DNA from: Bacteroidaceae bacterium
GTDB lineage: Bacteria; Bacteroidota; Bacteroidia; Bacteroidales; Barnesiellaceae_A
Length of the DNA stretch: 37,791 nt
Direction: 5' to 3'
NCBI GenBank assembly: GCA_017555825.1
Contig: JAFZFQ010000026.1
Span: forward strand, 1-37,791
Shown here: positions 30,795 to 37,791 of the stretch, piece by piece
Numbering within the stretch: the first letter of the stretch is position 1
How the letters are laid out: each line of letters opens with the position of its first letter
Notes under the pieces: generated by a model
Databases searched by the model: none
What the model saw: the letters and a program-made list of their open reading frames with translations, nothing else
What the model was told of the DNA's origin: nothing
Made by a program: the position numbers and the translations under genes

Positions 30795-31400
30795 ATGAAA
30801 AAACTTATAGTCATAACACATCCCGAACTATTGCCTCATGAGCCTCAACTGCTTACCACGGCATTGGATGCCGGTATCGATTATCTGCACATACGCAAGC
30901 CGCTTGCCACAACAGTGCAGATAGCCGAGCTTTTGCTATCCTTACCACAGCAATATTTGTCCCGAATAGTATTGCATGATGCCCATGTACTTGCGCAGGA
31001 TTATGCTATAGGCGGGCTGCACCTCAATAGCCGATACCCCGAGGCTCCGCACTGGTGGCGGGGTGGAGTGAGCCGTTCATGTCATTCGTTTGAGGAAATA
31101 CAACAATATAAAGAGGGTTGTAATTATCTACTGCTCAGTCCTATATACGATAGTCTTTCAAAGGTGGGATATATTGCCAATTTCACACACGAAGAGCTTA
31201 TTGCGGCTTCTCATAATGGCATAATAGACGACTCTGTGATAGCGATGGGTGGTATAACAAAAGAGAATCTTTTACCTGCGCTTGCCTACGGCTTTGGCGG
31301 AGTGGCCATCTTGGGTTGCGTGTGGTGTAACCCCTCGCGCAAACACATTATAACTACCATTAAAAACATAAAATCACAATTGCAATGCTACAATTTATAA
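30795..31400 (+). CDS. tenI: TenI/ThiE-like protein (probable thiazole tautomerase)
   Basis: A 201-residue TIM-barrel protein of the ThiE/TenI family. The segments YLHIRKPLAT, then GLHLNSRYPE, then SRSCHSFEEIQQY, then YLLLSPIYDSLSKVGY, and IAMGGITKENL are characteristic of the second ThiE-like protein found in Bacteroidota thiamin operons. Compared with the next gene it lacks the clear pyrophosphate-binding HLGKNDMP motif. TenI in Bacillus aromatises the thiazole product of ThiG, and the same role is likely here. A second thiamin-phosphate synthase cannot be excluded. The end overlaps thiE by 16 bases, so the two are translationally coupled. Confidence 0.85.
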   Translation: MKKLIVITHPELLPHEPQLLTTALDAGIDYLHIRKPLATTVQIAELLLSLPQQYLSRIVLHDAHVLAQDYAIGGLHLNSRYPEAPHWWRGGVSRSCHSFEEIQQYKEGCNYLLLSPIYDSLSKVGYIANFTHEELIAASHNGIIDDSVIAMGGITKENLLPALAYGFGGVAILGCVWCNPSRKHIITTIKNIKSQLQCYNL

Positions 31401-32005
31401 CACACCGCACAGCGCAAAATGACTATGTGGACGGTGCAATAGCTGCGCTCAATGGCGGTTGTAAGTGGATACAACTGCGCATGAAAGGTGCTACGAAGAG
31501 CGAAATCATCGCTGCTGTAGAAATACTACGACCCCTGTGCAAAAAAGAGGGTGCAATATTGATACTTGACGACCATGTGGAGCTGACCGCGCAACTCGAT
31601 ATAGATGGTGTGCACTTGGGCAAAAACGATATGCCCGTAGGTGAAGCAAGAGCCATCCTCGGCGAGAAATATATTATCGGTGGCACTGCCAACTCTTTCG
31701 ACGATATAAAAAACCTTGTATCGCAAGGTGTCGACTACATAGGTTTAGGCCCATTTAAATACACCGAAACAAAACAAAATCTCAGCTCTATTATAGGCTT
31801 AGAGGGCTATCTAAACATTCTATCGCAATGTCGCACTATAGGTATTACCACACCTATAGTGGCTATTGGTGGTATAGAAATAGGCGATATTGAGCCCATT
31901 ATGCACACCGGTGTTTCGGGTATTGCTATATCGGGAGCAATTCTTTGTAGCAACAATCCGACCCAATCAACAAGCCATATCATTACAACACTTAATAACT
32001 TATAA
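31385..32005 (+). CDS. thiE: thiamin-phosphate synthase
   Basis: ThiE couples HMP-PP with the thiazole phosphate to give thiamin phosphate. The 206-residue TIM barrel has QLRMKGAT, then [25 protein letters not shown] (a pyrophosphate-binding region), [26 protein letters not shown], and [20 protein letters not shown] near the end, all standard. The start overlaps the end of the TenI-like gene, and it ends just before thiG (one base between stop and ATG). The tight packing suggests balanced synthesis of all thiazole-branch enzymes. Confidence 0.94.
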   Translation: MLQFITHRTAQNDYVDGAIAALNGGCKWIQLRMKGATKSEIIAAVEILRPLCKKEGAILILDDHVELTAQLDIDGVHLGKNDMPVGEARAILGEKYIIGGTANSFDDIKNLVSQGVDYIGLGPFKYTETKQNLSSIIGLEGYLNILSQCRTIGITTPIVAIGGIEIGDIEPIMHTGVSGIAISGAILCSNNPTQSTSHIITTLNNL

Positions 32006-32006
32006 A

Positions 32007-32780
32007 ATGAAAGATCAACTCATTATTGGCGGTCGAGAATTTAGCTCTCGACTATTCTTAGGAACTGGAAAATTCAGTTCAAACACTCTGATGCAACAAG
32101 CAATCGAGGCATCGGGTACCGAAATGGTAACGATGGCCATGAAGCGCATAGATATGAGCAATGCGCAAGACGATATGTTGACGCATATCAAGCTCGACAA
32201 CATACAATTACTGCCCAATACCTCGGGCGTGCGCAACGCCCAAGAAGCTATATTGGCTGCTCAAATGGCACGTGAGTGTTTCGGAACAAATTTCATCAAA
32301 CTCGAAATTCATCCCGACCCCAAATATCTCTTGCCCGACGCCACAGAAACCTTACGCGCAACCGAGCAGTTGGTAAAACTTGGCTTCGTTGTATTGCCAT
32401 ACATACCTGCCGACCCCGTATTGTGTAAGCGACTCGAAGATGTGGGTAGTGCCGCCGTTATGCCTTTGGGAGCACCCATCGGCACAAACAAAGGATTGCT
32501 TACTCGCGATTTTTTGCAAATAATCATAGAGCAAAGCAATGTGCCTGTGATAGTAGATGCCGGTATAGGAGCACCCTCGCACGCTGCTGAAGCAATGGAA
32601 ATGGGTGCAGATGCCGTGTTGGTAAACACTGCTATCGCTGTTGCCCACGACCCGGTGCAGATGGCGCAAGCATTTAGCCACGCTGTGATAGCCGGTCGCA
32701 TGGCCTACAAAGCCGGATTGGGTGCACAATCGCTTCACGCCGAAGCGAGCAGCCCTTTGACATCTTTTCTTGATATATGA
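32007..32780 (+). CDS. thiG: thiazole synthase
   Basis: ThiG builds the thiazole phosphate ring from 1-deoxyxylulose 5-phosphate, dehydroglycine and ThiS-thiocarboxylate. From the ATG at 32007 it has 257 residues and begins [23 protein letters not shown], the family start. A longer open frame of 39 codons runs upstream through thiE and is not used. The Schiff-base Lys is in [17 protein letters not shown]. The C-terminal phosphate-binding loops are [22 protein letters not shown] and AIAVAHDP. In anaerobes ThiG takes dehydroglycine from ThiH, which is the next gene here. Confidence 0.96.
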   Translation: MKDQLIIGGREFSSRLFLGTGKFSSNTLMQQAIEASGTEMVTMAMKRIDMSNAQDDMLTHIKLDNIQLLPNTSGVRNAQEAILAAQMARECFGTNFIKLEIHPDPKYLLPDATETLRATEQLVKLGFVVLPYIPADPVLCKRLEDVGSAAVMPLGAPIGTNKGLLTRDFLQIIIEQSNVPVIVDAGIGAPSHAAEAMEMGADAVLVNTAIAVAHDPVQMAQAFSHAVIAGRMAYKAGLGAQSLHAEASSPLTSFLDI

Positions 32781-32791
32781 CCTTGTAATAA

Positions 32792-33913
32792 ATGTATAAT
32801 AACATGTTTTCCGAAGAGATAAAACAATACAATTGGGGCGATATAACACGTCGCATTGCGTCAAAAACTGCAGCCGATGTAGAGATAGCGCTGTCTAAAA
32901 AGCAGTGTAATATAGACGATTTTATGGCTCTCATATCACCTGCCGCCAAACCCTATCTTGAGACAATGGCGCAGTTGAGTCGCCGATATACTCAAGAGCG
33001 ATTTGGCAAGGTTATTTCTATGTATATACCACTATACATTACCAATTCGTGTACCAACCATTGTGTTTACTGTGGATTTAATCACAACAACCCCATTCCT
33101 CGCACCATTCTCAATAGTAGCGAGATAGAGCAAGAGTGCCAAGCAATAAAGAGGCTTGCACCCTTTGAGAACCTACTGATTGTAACCGGCGAAAACCCGC
33201 GCGATGCCGGCGTGGAGTATATCGAGCGTGCATTGCAAACGGCGCGCCCCCACTTTAGCAATCTGTCGATAGAGGTGATGCCTCTCAAGAGCGAAGATTA
33301 TTATCGCCTCACGCAATCGGGGTTGAATGGGGTAGTTTGTTTCCAGGAAACCTACAATCGCGACCGCTATAAGGTGTATCATCCTCGGGGAATGAAGTCG
33401 AACTACGAGTGGCGGCTCAACGGATATGACCGCATGGGTGCTGCCGGAGTACACAAAATAGGTATGGGGGTACTCATTGGTCTCGAAGATTGGCGCACCG
33501 ATGTTACCTTCATGGCCATGCACATGCAATATCTGCGCAGGCATTATTGGCAAACACGCTTCAGCGTCAATTTTCCTCGCCTGCGCCCAAGTGCCGGAGG
33601 TTTTCAGCCCAATGTCATTATGGACGACCGCGAGCTGGCGCAATTGACCTTTGCTTTTCGCATATTCGACCACGATGTCGATATATCGGTGTCGACTCGC
33701 GAGGCGCCACATTTCCGCGATAACATAGCCACATTGGGCGCCACATCGATGAGTGCCGGTAGCAAAACCGAGCCGGGCGGATACTACACCTATCCGCAAG
33801 CATTGGAGCAATTTTCAGTAAGCGACGAACGCACTCCGCTCGAGGTTGAGGCTGCCATAAAACGCGCCGGATATGAAGTAGTATGGAAAGATTGGGATAA
33901 AATTTTTGACTGA
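32792..33913 (+). CDS. thiH: 2-iminoacetate synthase (tyrosine lyase)
   Basis: Radical SAM enzyme of 373 residues that cleaves tyrosine to dehydroglycine and p-cresol for thiazole formation. The iron-sulfur motif is Cys87-TNH-Cys91-VY-Cys94 followed by GF. Other segments are VTGENPRDAGVEYIERAL, then IEVMPLKSEDYYRL, then VCFQETYNRDRYKVYHP, and SVSTREAPHFRDNI. The ATG at 32792 is used; an in-frame ATG four codons later (32804) is also possible. It overlaps thiF by eight bases. Use of ThiH rather than the glycine oxidase ThiO agrees with an anaerobe. Confidence 0.95.
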   Translation: MYNNMFSEEIKQYNWGDITRRIASKTAADVEIALSKKQCNIDDFMALISPAAKPYLETMAQLSRRYTQERFGKVISMYIPLYITNSCTNHCVYCGFNHNNPIPRTILNSSEIEQECQAIKRLAPFENLLIVTGENPRDAGVEYIERALQTARPHFSNLSIEVMPLKSEDYYRLTQSGLNGVVCFQETYNRDRYKVYHPRGMKSNYEWRLNGYDRMGAAGVHKIGMGVLIGLEDWRTDVTFMAMHMQYLRRHYWQTRFSVNFPRLRPSAGGFQPNVIMDDRELAQLTFAFRIFDHDVDISVSTREAPHFRDNIATLGATSMSAGSKTEPGGYYTYPQALEQFSVSDERTPLEVEAAIKRAGYEVVWKDWDKIFD

Positions 33914-34613
33914 CATGTACCAACGATTTTCGCGACATATCGTGCTACCCGAAATAGGTGTTGCCGGACAAGAGAGATTGTACAATGCGAGTGTGCTTAT
34001 CGTAGGAGTAGGGGGCTTGGGTTCGCCCGTAGCCCTCTACCTTGCATCGTGTGGAGTGGGGCGACTGGGCATCATAGACCATGACGTTGTATCGCTAAGC
34101 AATCTACAGCGCCAAATACTCTATAAAGAGTGCGAAGTGGGATTAAAAAAGAGTTGCTGTGCGAGCATTCGTTTGCAAGAAATATCGAGTCAAGTGATTA
34201 TAGAACAATATAATGAGGTGCTAAGTGAAGAAAATGCTTGCCATCTTGTCGCACAGTACGATTTGGTAGTAGATTGTAGCGATAATGCCGCAACAAGATA
34301 CCTCATAGATGAGACCTGTGCCCAACAGACTAAGCCCTTTGTATATGGAGCAATTGGTGAGTATTGCGGCCAGGTGTCGGTGTTCGATTCAAGGCAAAAT
34401 TGGCGGTATATCGATCTCTTCCCCGACCGCTTGGCAACCTCAAAAACCTCTCCTGCCACACAGGGCGTAATAGGGTCTCTGCCCGGTATCATAGGCTCAA
34501 TACAGGCCACAGAGGTTATCAAAATCATCACTCAATTGGGCGAGCCATTGGTAAAGAAACTCTTTACACTCGACATCCGCACAATGGAGTCGCATACGTT
34601 TAAATTTTTATAA
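33906..34613 (+). CDS. thiF: ThiF/MoeB-type ThiS adenylyltransferase
   Basis: E1-like enzyme (235 aa) that adenylates the Gly-Gly end of ThiS. The ATP-binding motif is VLIVGVGGLGSPVALYLAS, followed by LGIIDHDVVSLSNLQRQILY with the Asp and Arg residues of the nucleotide site, and VVDCSDNAATRYLIDETC. Two things are odd. The region that normally reads like SCxxxGV, with a sulfur-handling Cys, here is SPATQGVIGSLPGIIGS with no Cys. There is also no CxxC pair, so the zinc site of many MoeB/ThiF proteins is absent. It ends the thiamin operon. Adenylation should still work; how sulfur reaches ThiS is unclear. Confidence 0.9.
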   Translation: MTDMYQRFSRHIVLPEIGVAGQERLYNASVLIVGVGGLGSPVALYLASCGVGRLGIIDHDVVSLSNLQRQILYKECEVGLKKSCCASIRLQEISSQVIIEQYNEVLSEENACHLVAQYDLVVDCSDNAATRYLIDETCAQQTKPFVYGAIGEYCGQVSVFDSRQNWRYIDLFPDRLATSKTSPATQGVIGSLPGIIGSIQATEVIKIITQLGEPLVKKLFTLDIRTMESHTFKFL

Positions 34614-34702
34614 ATTTATGCTCATGAACACAAATAATCTTTCAGATAGTTTAAATAATAAAAAAAAGCACATAATCACACCTTTAATTGTCTGTTTTTT
34701 TG

Positions 34703-34710
34703 TAACTTTG
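34703..34710 (+). promoter_or_regulatory. -7 promoter box for the sigma-54 activator gene
   Basis: TAACTTTG ends only 10 bases before the ATG at 34721. If transcription starts about 5-7 bases downstream, the leader would be almost absent. No good -33 element is visible. Confidence 0.5.
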
Positions 34711-34720
34711 CAACCCTATT

Positions 34721-35989
34721 ATGCAAACAACTGCCGAAATACAACAAGTAAAGCAACGATTTGGGATTATTGGTGATACTCCCGAGTTGATACAAGCCAT
34801 ATCGCGTGCCGTGCAAATAGCGCCTATCGACGATGTGGACGTACTTATTACGGGCGAGAGTGGTGCCGGTAAAGAGTTTTTTCCGCAGATTATTCATGCC
34901 TATAGCCTGCGCAAACATAATAAATACATAGCCGTAAACTGTGGTGCAATACCCGAAGGTACTATTGACTCGGAGCTTTTTGGTCACGAGAAGGGAGCCT
35001 TTACCGGTGCGGTTTCTTCTCGCAAAGGTTACTTTGAGGAGGCCGATGGTGGCACAATTTTTCTCGATGAAGTAGGAGAGTTGCCGCTTACAACCCAAGC
35101 CCGCCTATTGCGCGTATTGGAGAGTGGCGAGTTTATCCGCGTAGGCTCATCGACCGTATACAAAACCAATGCTCGCGTAGTCGCAGCTACCAACCTCGAC
35201 ATGCTCAAGGCTATATCCGAAGGCCGTTTCCGCGAGGATTTGTACTATCGTCTCAACACCATTCACATCGAGGTGCCTCCATTGCGTGAACGCCCCAACG
35301 ACATCGTTTTGTTATTCCGCAAGTTTGCATCGGAATTTGCCGAGCGCTACCGCATGCCGGCTATTCGACTCACCGACGATGCCCGCCATGTGCTCACTTC
35401 ATACCGTTGGCCCGGCAACGTGCGACAACTCAAGAATATAGCTCGTCAAGTCTCTATATACGAGACCTCGCGCGAGGTAAATGGCGAAATGCTCGTTAAG
35501 TATCTGCCACAGTACACCGTGGGCAATCTGCCGGCATTGCGTCAACAACCCTCATCGGGCGACACACAAGGTGGCAATCAGCTCTTTGACAACGAGCGCA
35601 AGATGATATACGAGGCTATCATCAAGATGCAAAAAGAGATAAAAGACCTACGAGATATTGTAAACGGATTATTGGCCGAGAAAGAGACTCATGTGGTAGA
35701 GCAAATGCCTCGCATGATAGCACATCCCACCGGTACAACTACGCACATATCCTACCCGCACACCCACCAAGCCATTATCGAGGAGACACCCATATACAAC
35801 GAGATAGAGGGTGAGGTAATCATGGCGGGAGACTACGATGAGCAACCTACATCGCTCGAAGATACCGAGCGCGAAACCATTCGTCGTGCATTGATACGCA
35901 ACAATGGCAAGCGTAAAAAGACTGCCTTGGAGTTGCAAATATCCGAGAGAACACTCTATCGCAAAATCAAAGAATATAACCTCGAATAG
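34721..35989 (+). CDS. sigma-54-interacting transcription activator (no receiver domain)
   Basis: Bacterial enhancer-binding protein of 422 residues. The AAA+ domain starts near residue 14 (FGIIGDTPELIQAISRA): Walker A GESGAGKE at 45-52, the sigma-54 contact loop GAFTGA at 92-97, Walker B IFLDE at 113-117, and FREDLYYRLN, then YRWPGNVRQLKN as sensor regions. The C-terminal 45 residues form a Fis-type helix-turn-helix (TIRRALIRNNGKRKKTALEL, then ISERTLYRKI). There is no N-terminal receiver or PAS domain, so activity must be set by expression, another protein or the 130-residue linker. It is followed directly by an LptE-family lipoprotein gene, which suggests a cell-envelope link. Its targets are unknown. 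Confidence 0.93.
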   Translation: MQTTAEIQQVKQRFGIIGDTPELIQAISRAVQIAPIDDVDVLITGESGAGKEFFPQIIHAYSLRKHNKYIAVNCGAIPEGTIDSELFGHEKGAFTGAVSSRKGYFEEADGGTIFLDEVGELPLTTQARLLRVLESGEFIRVGSSTVYKTNARVVAATNLDMLKAISEGRFREDLYYRLNTIHIEVPPLRERPNDIVLLFRKFASEFAERYRMPAIRLTDDARHVLTSYRWPGNVRQLKNIARQVSIYETSREVNGEMLVKYLPQYTVGNLPALRQQPSSGDTQGGNQLFDNERKMIYEAIIKMQKEIKDLRDIVNGLLAEKETHVVEQMPRMIAHPTGTTTHISYPHTHQAIIEETPIYNEIEGEVIMAGDYDEQPTSLEDTERETIRRALIRNNGKRKKTALELQISERTLYRKIKEYNLE

Positions 35990-35991
35990 CG

Positions 35992-36492
35992 ATGAAAAAA
36001 CTATTGGCTCTACTATTGATAATGCTCACATCTTGTACCATATCGTACAAGTTCAATGGCGCATCTATCAACTACAACCTGATAAAGACTATCTCTATTT
36101 CCGACTTCCCTATACGAGCAGCATTGGTATACCCACCTCTTGAAGAGACATTTACCAACATGCTCAAAGACTCGTATACACGCCAGACACAGCTACAAAT
36201 GGTAGATGTAAATGGCGACCTTCAAATCGAGGGCGAGATAACAGGATACAACATCACACCGCAAGCAGTAGGTACCGATGCATACGCAACCATGACTCGC
36301 CTCACAATTACGGTAAAGGTATCTTTTGTCAACAACAAAGAGTCGCAGTACGACTTCGAGAATCGTACATTCTCGGCTTATCAAGACTTCAGCAGCGATC
36401 GCATGCTCACCGATGTGCAAGATGAACTTATTACGGTTATTTGCGAGGAGCTTGTCGACCTTATTTTCAACGCAACAGTTGCCAATTGGTAG
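35992..36492 (+). CDS. LptE-family lipoprotein
   Basis: A 166-residue lipoprotein (MKKLLALLLIMLTS followed by Cys15) resembling LptE, the outer-membrane lipoprotein that plugs LptD and helps insert lipopolysaccharide. Features: YKFNGASINYNLIKTISISDFP, then LEETFTNMLKDSYTRQTQLQMV, then GDLQIEGEITGYNITPQAV, and RLTITVKVSFVNNKESQYDFE, typical of the Bacteroidota version, in which strand and helix order is kept despite low identity. It begins two bases after the sigma-54 activator stop codon, and the next gene follows 12 bases later. LptD itself is not in the window. Confidence 0.87.
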   Translation: MKKLLALLLIMLTSCTISYKFNGASINYNLIKTISISDFPIRAALVYPPLEETFTNMLKDSYTRQTQLQMVDVNGDLQIEGEITGYNITPQAVGTDAYATMTRLTITVKVSFVNNKESQYDFENRTFSAYQDFSSDRMLTDVQDELITVICEELVDLIFNATVANW

Positions 36493-36504
36493 GAGGGTAG
36501 AGTA

Positions 36505-37278
36505 ATGGGTATTCAATCGCTTACAGAATCGTTGCAAAACGGCACAGCAATAGACCGCGCTCGGCTCGACGAGTGGCGCAGGCTCTACCCATACTTCTCG
36601 TTACCTCTCATGATGTATACTCGACAACATCACGCCGAAGACAAGCAGGCGCTGGCCTTGAGTACTATATACTCCACCGATATCGAAGAGTGGGCTACGC
36701 AATTGGGTATACGCCCCGATTACAGCCATCTCTTCCCATCAACAAACGAAAAGGAGGTCATAACTACCGATACTACCATCGATATTTTCTTGCAAACATA
36801 CGGCAAAGATACCGTATACGAAACCGAACTTTCGCTACCTGCACCCATCGAGATAAAGCAACATGAAGAGTCGACAACCGGCGAGATGGGCTCACAATCG
36901 CCATTGCTCACCATCCCGGCCTACGACTATATGAGCCAACTCGAATCTATGCCCGATGCCGAAGATGCAACATTGATGCAAGGCAACGACCTACTCGATA
37001 AGTTCTTGCAAGCCGATGCTGCAGGTGAACAACTCTTTTCGCGAGCCGAATTTAACCCCACGACAGAGACTATTGTTGCAACTGCCGAAAGCGATACAAA
37101 AGAGGGTAGTGACACGCTTTTCAGCGAGAGTTTGGCCAAAATTTACATCCAACAGCGTCGATATGCTAAGGCTTTGGAAATTATTCGCAAATTAAACTTG
37201 AATAATCCAGAAAAAAATATTTACTTTGCAGACCAAATTAGATTTTTAGAAAAATTGATTATTAACATCAAAAACTAA
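36505..37278 (+). CDS. unknown protein with TPR-like C-terminus
   Basis: I do not recognise a named family for this 257-residue cytoplasmic-looking protein (no signal peptide or membrane segment). The N-terminal 65 residues are helical (LTESLQNGTAIDRARLDEWR). The middle third is acidic and low in hydrophobic residues, probably flexible. The last 50 residues, SLAKIYIQQRRYAKALEIIR then KLNLNNPEKNIYFADQIRFL, look like one and a half tetratricopeptide-type helices, a likely protein-binding site. It lies between the LptE-like gene and secG with gaps of 12 and nine bases, so it is probably in the same operon. A role in envelope assembly or secretion is suggested by location only. Confidence 0.8.
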   Translation: MGIQSLTESLQNGTAIDRARLDEWRRLYPYFSLPLMMYTRQHHAEDKQALALSTIYSTDIEEWATQLGIRPDYSHLFPSTNEKEVITTDTTIDIFLQTYGKDTVYETELSLPAPIEIKQHEESTTGEMGSQSPLLTIPAYDYMSQLESMPDAEDATLMQGNDLLDKFLQADAAGEQLFSRAEFNPTTETIVATAESDTKEGSDTLFSESLAKIYIQQRRYAKALEIIRKLNLNNPEKNIYFADQIRFLEKLIINIKN

Positions 37279-37287
37279 TAGATAAAA

Positions 37288-37626
37288 ATGTCTACATTAC
37301 TTACCGTTTTAATTCTTATCGCATCGGTATTGATGATAGGAATTGTGCTTATTCAAAAGTCTAAAGGTGGTGGCTTGGCTTCCAACTTTGCAAGTTCAAA
37401 CCAAATCATGGGTGTGCGCAAAACAACCGACGTTGTAGAGAAAACAACTTGGACAATTGCCGTTATCATCATGGTATTGTGTATTGCAACTGTTGCTTTC
37501 ATGCCCAAGGCTCAAGTTCAAACTTCGGTAGTAGAAAATAACACTAAAGAAGTTCCCACTGCCAATTTCGAGACTGAGGCTCTCCCCGTTGAAGAAGCTC
37601 CCGTAGCTGAAACTCCCGAAAATTAA
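37288..37626 (+). CDS. secG: preprotein translocase subunit SecG
   Basis: SecG is the small inner-membrane part of SecYEG. The 112 residues include two membrane segments, LLTVLILIASVLMIGIVLI (about residues 4-22) and WTIAVIIMVLCIATVAFM (about 52-69). Between them is the conserved cytoplasmic loop QKSKGGGLASNFASSNQIMG. The C-terminal 40 residues form an acidic, Pro- and Glu-rich extension common in Bacteroidota. The gene ends a four-gene run and is followed by two hairpins. It is firmly assigned by the QKSKGGGL loop and topology. Confidence 0.95.
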   Translation: MSTLLTVLILIASVLMIGIVLIQKSKGGGLASNFASSNQIMGVRKTTDVVEKTTWTIAVIIMVLCIATVAFMPKAQVQTSVVENNTKEVPTANFETEALPVEEAPVAETPEN

Positions 37627-37650
37627 TAAGCATTTTCAAAATCATACTTG

Positions 37651-37685
37651 AGAGGGTGTCTCAAAACGAGACATCCTCTATTTTG
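37651..37685 (+). terminator. intrinsic terminator after secG
   Basis: AGAGGGTGTCTC (37651-37662) pairs with GAGACATCCTCT (37668-37679), 12 pairs with one wobble, followed by ATTTTG. Confidence 0.85.
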
Positions 37686-37702
37686 TCCCCCAAAAAACAT
37701 AA

Positions 37703-37738
37703 AACAAAGCCCTGACTTTCACAAGCCGGGGCTTTGTT
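37703..37738. terminator. second hairpin after secG, possibly bidirectional
   Basis: AACAAAGCCC (37703-37712) pairs perfectly with GGGCTTTGTT (37729-37738). It has a T-rich tail only on the minus strand (TTTATGTTTTTT), so it could stop transcripts arriving from the right. Confidence 0.6.
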
Positions 37739-37740
37739 AT

Positions 37741-37767
37741 ATCACAAAAAAATATTATCTTTGTGAT
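37741..37767 (+). promoter_or_regulatory. -7 box inside an inverted repeat before the next gene
   Basis: TATCTTTG (37756-37763) is a perfect -7 box. It overlaps an inverted repeat, ATCACAAA (37741-37748) and TTTGTGAT (37760-37767). The arrangement resembles the palindrome at the thiamin promoter. Confidence 0.6.
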
Positions 37768-37781
37768 AAACAACAAATTAA

Positions 37782-37791
37782 ATGTCTACAA
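37782..37791 (+). CDS. start of a gene cut by the window end
   Basis: An ATG at 37782 (first residues Met-Ser-Thr) lies 18 bases after a perfect -7 box. Only ten bases are visible, so the product cannot be named. Confidence 0.4.

Noticed and set aside
31890..32006. N-terminal extension of ThiG by 39 residues
   Set aside because: It would overlap the end of thiE in another frame. The ATG at 32007 gives the normal ThiG N-terminus one base after the thiE stop codon.
1..37791. tRNA, rRNA, prophage, insertion sequence or defence genes
   Set aside because: Reading through both strands I found no tRNA-like cloverleaf sequences, transposase, integrase, phage or restriction/defence motifs.

Overview
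The window looks like a chromosome segment of an anaerobic, amino-acid-fermenting member of the Bacteroidota, most likely Bacteroidales. Evidence: TAnnTTTG-type -7 promoter boxes in front of many transcription units, several lipoproteins, a BspA-type leucine-rich repeat protein with a C-terminal sorting-like tail, an LptE-family gene close to secG, the oxygen-sensitive radical SAM enzymes KamA and ThiH, and a butyryl-CoA dehydrogenase/Etf module. I cannot name the species.

Layout. 1-3491 (+): the 3' part of a GH36 alpha-galactosidase and a lipid-anchored GH133-like amylo-alpha-1,6-glucosidase. 3599-5499 (+): a small unknown lipoprotein and a lipoprotein-type arginine deiminase with its catalytic motifs intact. 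5535-6097: apparent scar in which the start of an outer-membrane barrel gene is joined to the end of a calcineurin-like phosphoesterase gene. 6087-7752 (-): glycerate kinase and MsrA. 7753-8445: no gene, but a dense chain of hairpins and an inverted 21-nt repeat. 8446-22995 (-): fifteen collinear genes for lysine fermentation to butyrate. 23299-24765 (-): an NhaC-superfamily carrier. 24967-27298 (-): a secreted alpha/beta hydrolase and the BspA-like protein. 27521-27850 (-): a YjdM/PhnA-type zinc-ribbon protein. 28073-29314 (+): serB. 29483-34613 (+): a TPP-riboswitch-controlled thiamin operon, thiD-thiS-tenI-thiE-thiG-thiH-thiF. 34721-37626 (+): a sigma-54 activator, an LptE-family lipoprotein, an unknown protein and SecG. 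The window ends at the start of another gene.

The lysine locus encodes the whole route. KamA makes beta-lysine, KamDE (kept active by KamB/KamC) moves the second amino group, Kdd oxidises, Kce cleaves with acetyl-CoA, Kal removes ammonia to give crotonyl-CoA, Bcd-EtfAB reduces it, and the CoA-transferase hands CoA from butyryl-CoA to acetoacetate. Hbd and Crt can turn the resulting acetoacetyl-CoA into more crotonyl-CoA. The nearby NhaC-type carrier is a candidate lysine importer.

I see no phage, insertion sequence, CRISPR array, tRNA or rRNA. The lysine pathway is a known system. The least explained items are the hairpin-rich 7.8-8.4 kb region, the exported arginine deiminase, the chimeric scar, the hairpin inside the kam operon and the thiamin start-site hairpin.
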